Assembly (NCBI GenBank): GCA_002321395.1
Contig: DCMK01000023.1
Span: 1 to 6,827, forward strand
Source of the DNA: Caryophanales bacterium UBA1624
GTDB lineage: Bacteria > Bacillota_I > Bacilli_A > RFN20 > CAG-826
Direction of reading: 5' to 3'
DNA: 6,827 nt
The translations under genes were made by a program, and so were the position numbers. Positions 5,521-6,827 of the stretch are shown one piece after another (position 1 is the first letter of the stretch; every line of letters begins with the position of its first letter). The notes beneath the pieces are model-generated. The model saw nothing but the letters and a program-made list of their open reading frames with translations. It was not told the DNA's origin and searched no databases.

Positions 5521-6827
5521 ATGGCAAAAAAACAGAAAAAGAGTTCTAGCACCAGCAAGAAAATCGAAAAGAAAATCATGAAGGAAGCCAGGAAAAACCC
5601 AAAGGGGTTCTTCCTCGCCCTTTCCCTCGTTTTGGTCCTCGCTTTGGTTTTGGGAGGGGTTTACCTCTACCTCCGTTCCAGCGGGAAGCTGCCTTCTTCG
5701 GGCGGGGATTCCTCCTCTTTCCATAGCGAAGAAGCGGGCTCGGATTCCGTCCCAGAATCCCTTTCATACGCGGAAGGGGAATGCGATCCGATCTCCTTCC
5801 ACTTCATCGAACGGGGCGAGCCGTATTCGGGGGATGCGGTTTACATCAAAGCGGGGGAGAACGATATTTTGATCGATGCCGGCGCGAAAAAAGGAAGCGC
5901 GATCGCGATCGAGAATTATTTGGATGACGCGACTCGCGGCGGGGATTACGTCCAAGACGGAACGCTCGAATACGTCTTCTCCACCCATGGCCATCAGGAC
6001 CACATCGCCGGCATGATGGGCACCAGCGATCCCAAATCCCCCGGGGGAAGGAACGGCATCCTCCACCATTACAAAGTGGAGAACCTCTTCGATTTCTCCT
6101 ACTTCGATTCCAGCGACGGCAAGTCGGTGATCGCCAACTTCGATCCCAGCAATTCTAAGGGAAACCCCTCCTTCGTCGACTACAAATCCACCTTCACAAA
6201 GTCCGGCAAGGAGGTTTCCCACTCCACCCAGCTCTACCAGGATTACGTCGCTTCGCGGGAGTATGCCCTATCGCAGGGGACGGTCTGGAAAACCGCCTAC
6301 GACGTCGTCTCCGAGTTCGGGGAGAAGGCCTATACGATTGAGCTCGGCAAGAACCTATCGGCGACCCTCCTTTATTCCTATTTCTACGACCATACCTCCG
6401 CGGAGGTCTCCGGTCTGGAAAGCTCCTATAAACGATCCTCCTTCTCCGATCAGAACGACTATTCCCTCTCCCTCCTCTTTACCCAAGGGAGGCGCCACTT
6501 CCTCTTCACCGGGGACAGCGAGGAATACGCCGAGCACAGCTTAGTCAAGTACAATCAGATCCCCGCGGTGGATCTATTCAAAGCTGGCCACCACGGCTCC
6601 TACACGGCCTCCGGGGATGAGCTGCTTTCTAAAGCCAAGCCCGCTTGCTGCGTGGTCACTTGCTGCGCCGGAAACCAAGAATACGCCAGCAAAAAGGAGA
6701 ATTCCTTCCCCGCCCAAGCCTTCCTCGACCGCATCGCCGCCTACACCGACCGCGTCTACGTCACCACCCTTGGGGATTGGGAGGACAAAAGCAAGCATTC
6801 CCCCTTCAACGGCACCGTCGTCGCCTT
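5521..6827 (+). CDS. Membrane-anchored metallo-beta-lactamase-fold hydrolase, ComEC-like domain (3' truncated by window edge)
   Basis: The frame stays open for 435 codons and runs off the window, so the C-terminus is missing. Residues 1-29 are very Lys-rich, followed by a single hydrophobic helix at about 30-52 and a Ser/Gly/Glu linker to about 80. This predicts a cytoplasmic N-terminus with the enzyme domain outside. The hydrolase domain starts at about 90: DILIDAG at 115-121, the metal-binding STHGHQDH at 154-161, FTGDSEE at 329-335 (D332 a likely metal ligand) and KAGHHGS at 354-360. TGD and GHHGS are typical of the DNA-uptake protein ComEC's hydrolase domain, but the ComEC channel helices are absent here. 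The usual ComEC DVGQGD is replaced by IERGEPYSGDA (96-106). About 115 residues with little family signal separate STHGHQDH from the later motifs. A CCVVTCC motif lies at 376-382. The substrate is unknown; nuclease or phosphodiesterase activity would be a guess. A probable terminator precedes it, so it begins its own unit. Confidence 0.85.
   Translation, partial: MAKKQKKSSSTSKKIEKKIMKEARKNPKGFFLALSLVLVLALVLGGVYLYLRSSGKLPSSGGDSSSFHSEEAGSDSVPESLSYAEGECDPISFHFIERGEPYSGDAVYIKAGENDILIDAGAKKGSAIAIENYLDDATRGGDYVQDGTLEYVFSTHGHQDHIAGMMGTSDPKSPGGRNGILHHYKVENLFDFSYFDSSDGKSVIANFDPSNSKGNPSFVDYKSTFTKSGKEVSHSTQLYQDYVASREYALSQGTVWKTAYDVVSEFGEKAYTIELGKNLSATLLYSYFYDHTSAEVSGLESSYKRSSFSDQNDYSLSLLFTQGRRHFLFTGDSEEYAEHSLVKYNQIPAVDLFKAGHHGSYTASGDELLSKAKPACCVVTCCAGNQEYASKKENSFPAQAFLDRIAAYTDRVYVTTLGDWEDKSKHSPFNGTVVA

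Noticed and set aside
5764..6222. Minus-strand open frame opposite the membrane-anchored hydrolase
   Set aside because: The plus strand encodes the metal-binding hydrolase motifs across the same bases; the antisense translation shows no domain.
6263..6544. Plus-strand open frame of 93 codons inside the hydrolase gene
   Set aside because: Out-of-frame shadow rich in Ser/Pro/Arg; the 5521 frame is continuous through it and carries TGDSEE.
1..6827. CRISPR array, tRNA/rRNA genes, insertion sequence ends, phage or defence genes
   Set aside because: Read for repeats, cloverleaf-like segments, terminal inverted repeats and transposase or nuclease motifs; none seen. The genes are ordinary housekeeping and envelope types.

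Overview
The window is a compact, gene-dense bacterial chromosome segment of housekeeping type, moderately GC-rich by eye. It most resembles Bacillota, probably a Bacilli lineage near Erysipelotrichales or Mollicutes. The pyrimidine-nucleoside phosphorylase matches the Bacillus enzymes residue for residue at the active-site positions. The MnmA protein carries the longer insert after its 'MRNWD' segment that I associate with Mollicutes and Erysipelotrichia. All six complete genes end in TGA and tryptophan is written TGG, so the mycoplasma code (TGA = Trp) does not apply. The taxonomy is an inference from protein flavour only.

Layout, left to right. A plus-strand pair comes first: a PlsC-type acyltransferase (4-831) and a small four-helix membrane protein of unknown function (828-1235), joined by an ATGA stop/start overlap. 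They converge with no spacer on a minus-strand RsmF-type 16S rRNA m5C methyltransferase (1236-2522). The two stop codons abut as TGATCA, and a possible terminator hairpin lies inside the 3' end of the methyltransferase gene. A 68-base divergent intergenic region follows (2523-2590). Next is a plus-strand operon: pyrimidine-nucleoside phosphorylase (2591-3892), D-aminoacyl-tRNA deacylase (3896-4348) and tRNA 2-thiouridylase MnmA (4345-5472), closed by an intrinsic terminator (5481-5510). The last gene (5521 to the window edge) is a membrane-anchored metallo-beta-lactamase-fold protein related to the hydrolase domain of ComEC. It has no stop codon within the window.

Functionally, the centre is a translation-quality and nucleoside-salvage block: rRNA methylation, tRNA thiolation, removal of mischarged D-amino acids and pyrimidine nucleoside breakdown. 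The flanks are membrane or envelope functions: phospholipid synthesis, an unknown integral membrane protein and an extracytoplasmic hydrolase.

I see no mobile element, CRISPR array, RNA gene, phage gene or clear novel multi-gene system. The most interesting signal is in the transcription starts. All three genes that begin a visible transcription unit lack a ribosome binding site and have a -10-like hexamer almost touching the start codon, in two cases exactly six bases away. This suggests leaderless mRNAs. Also worth a look are a four-codon mini-ORF with a good ribosome binding site that overlaps the phosphorylase start, and a CCVVTCC double-cysteine motif in the final hydrolase.
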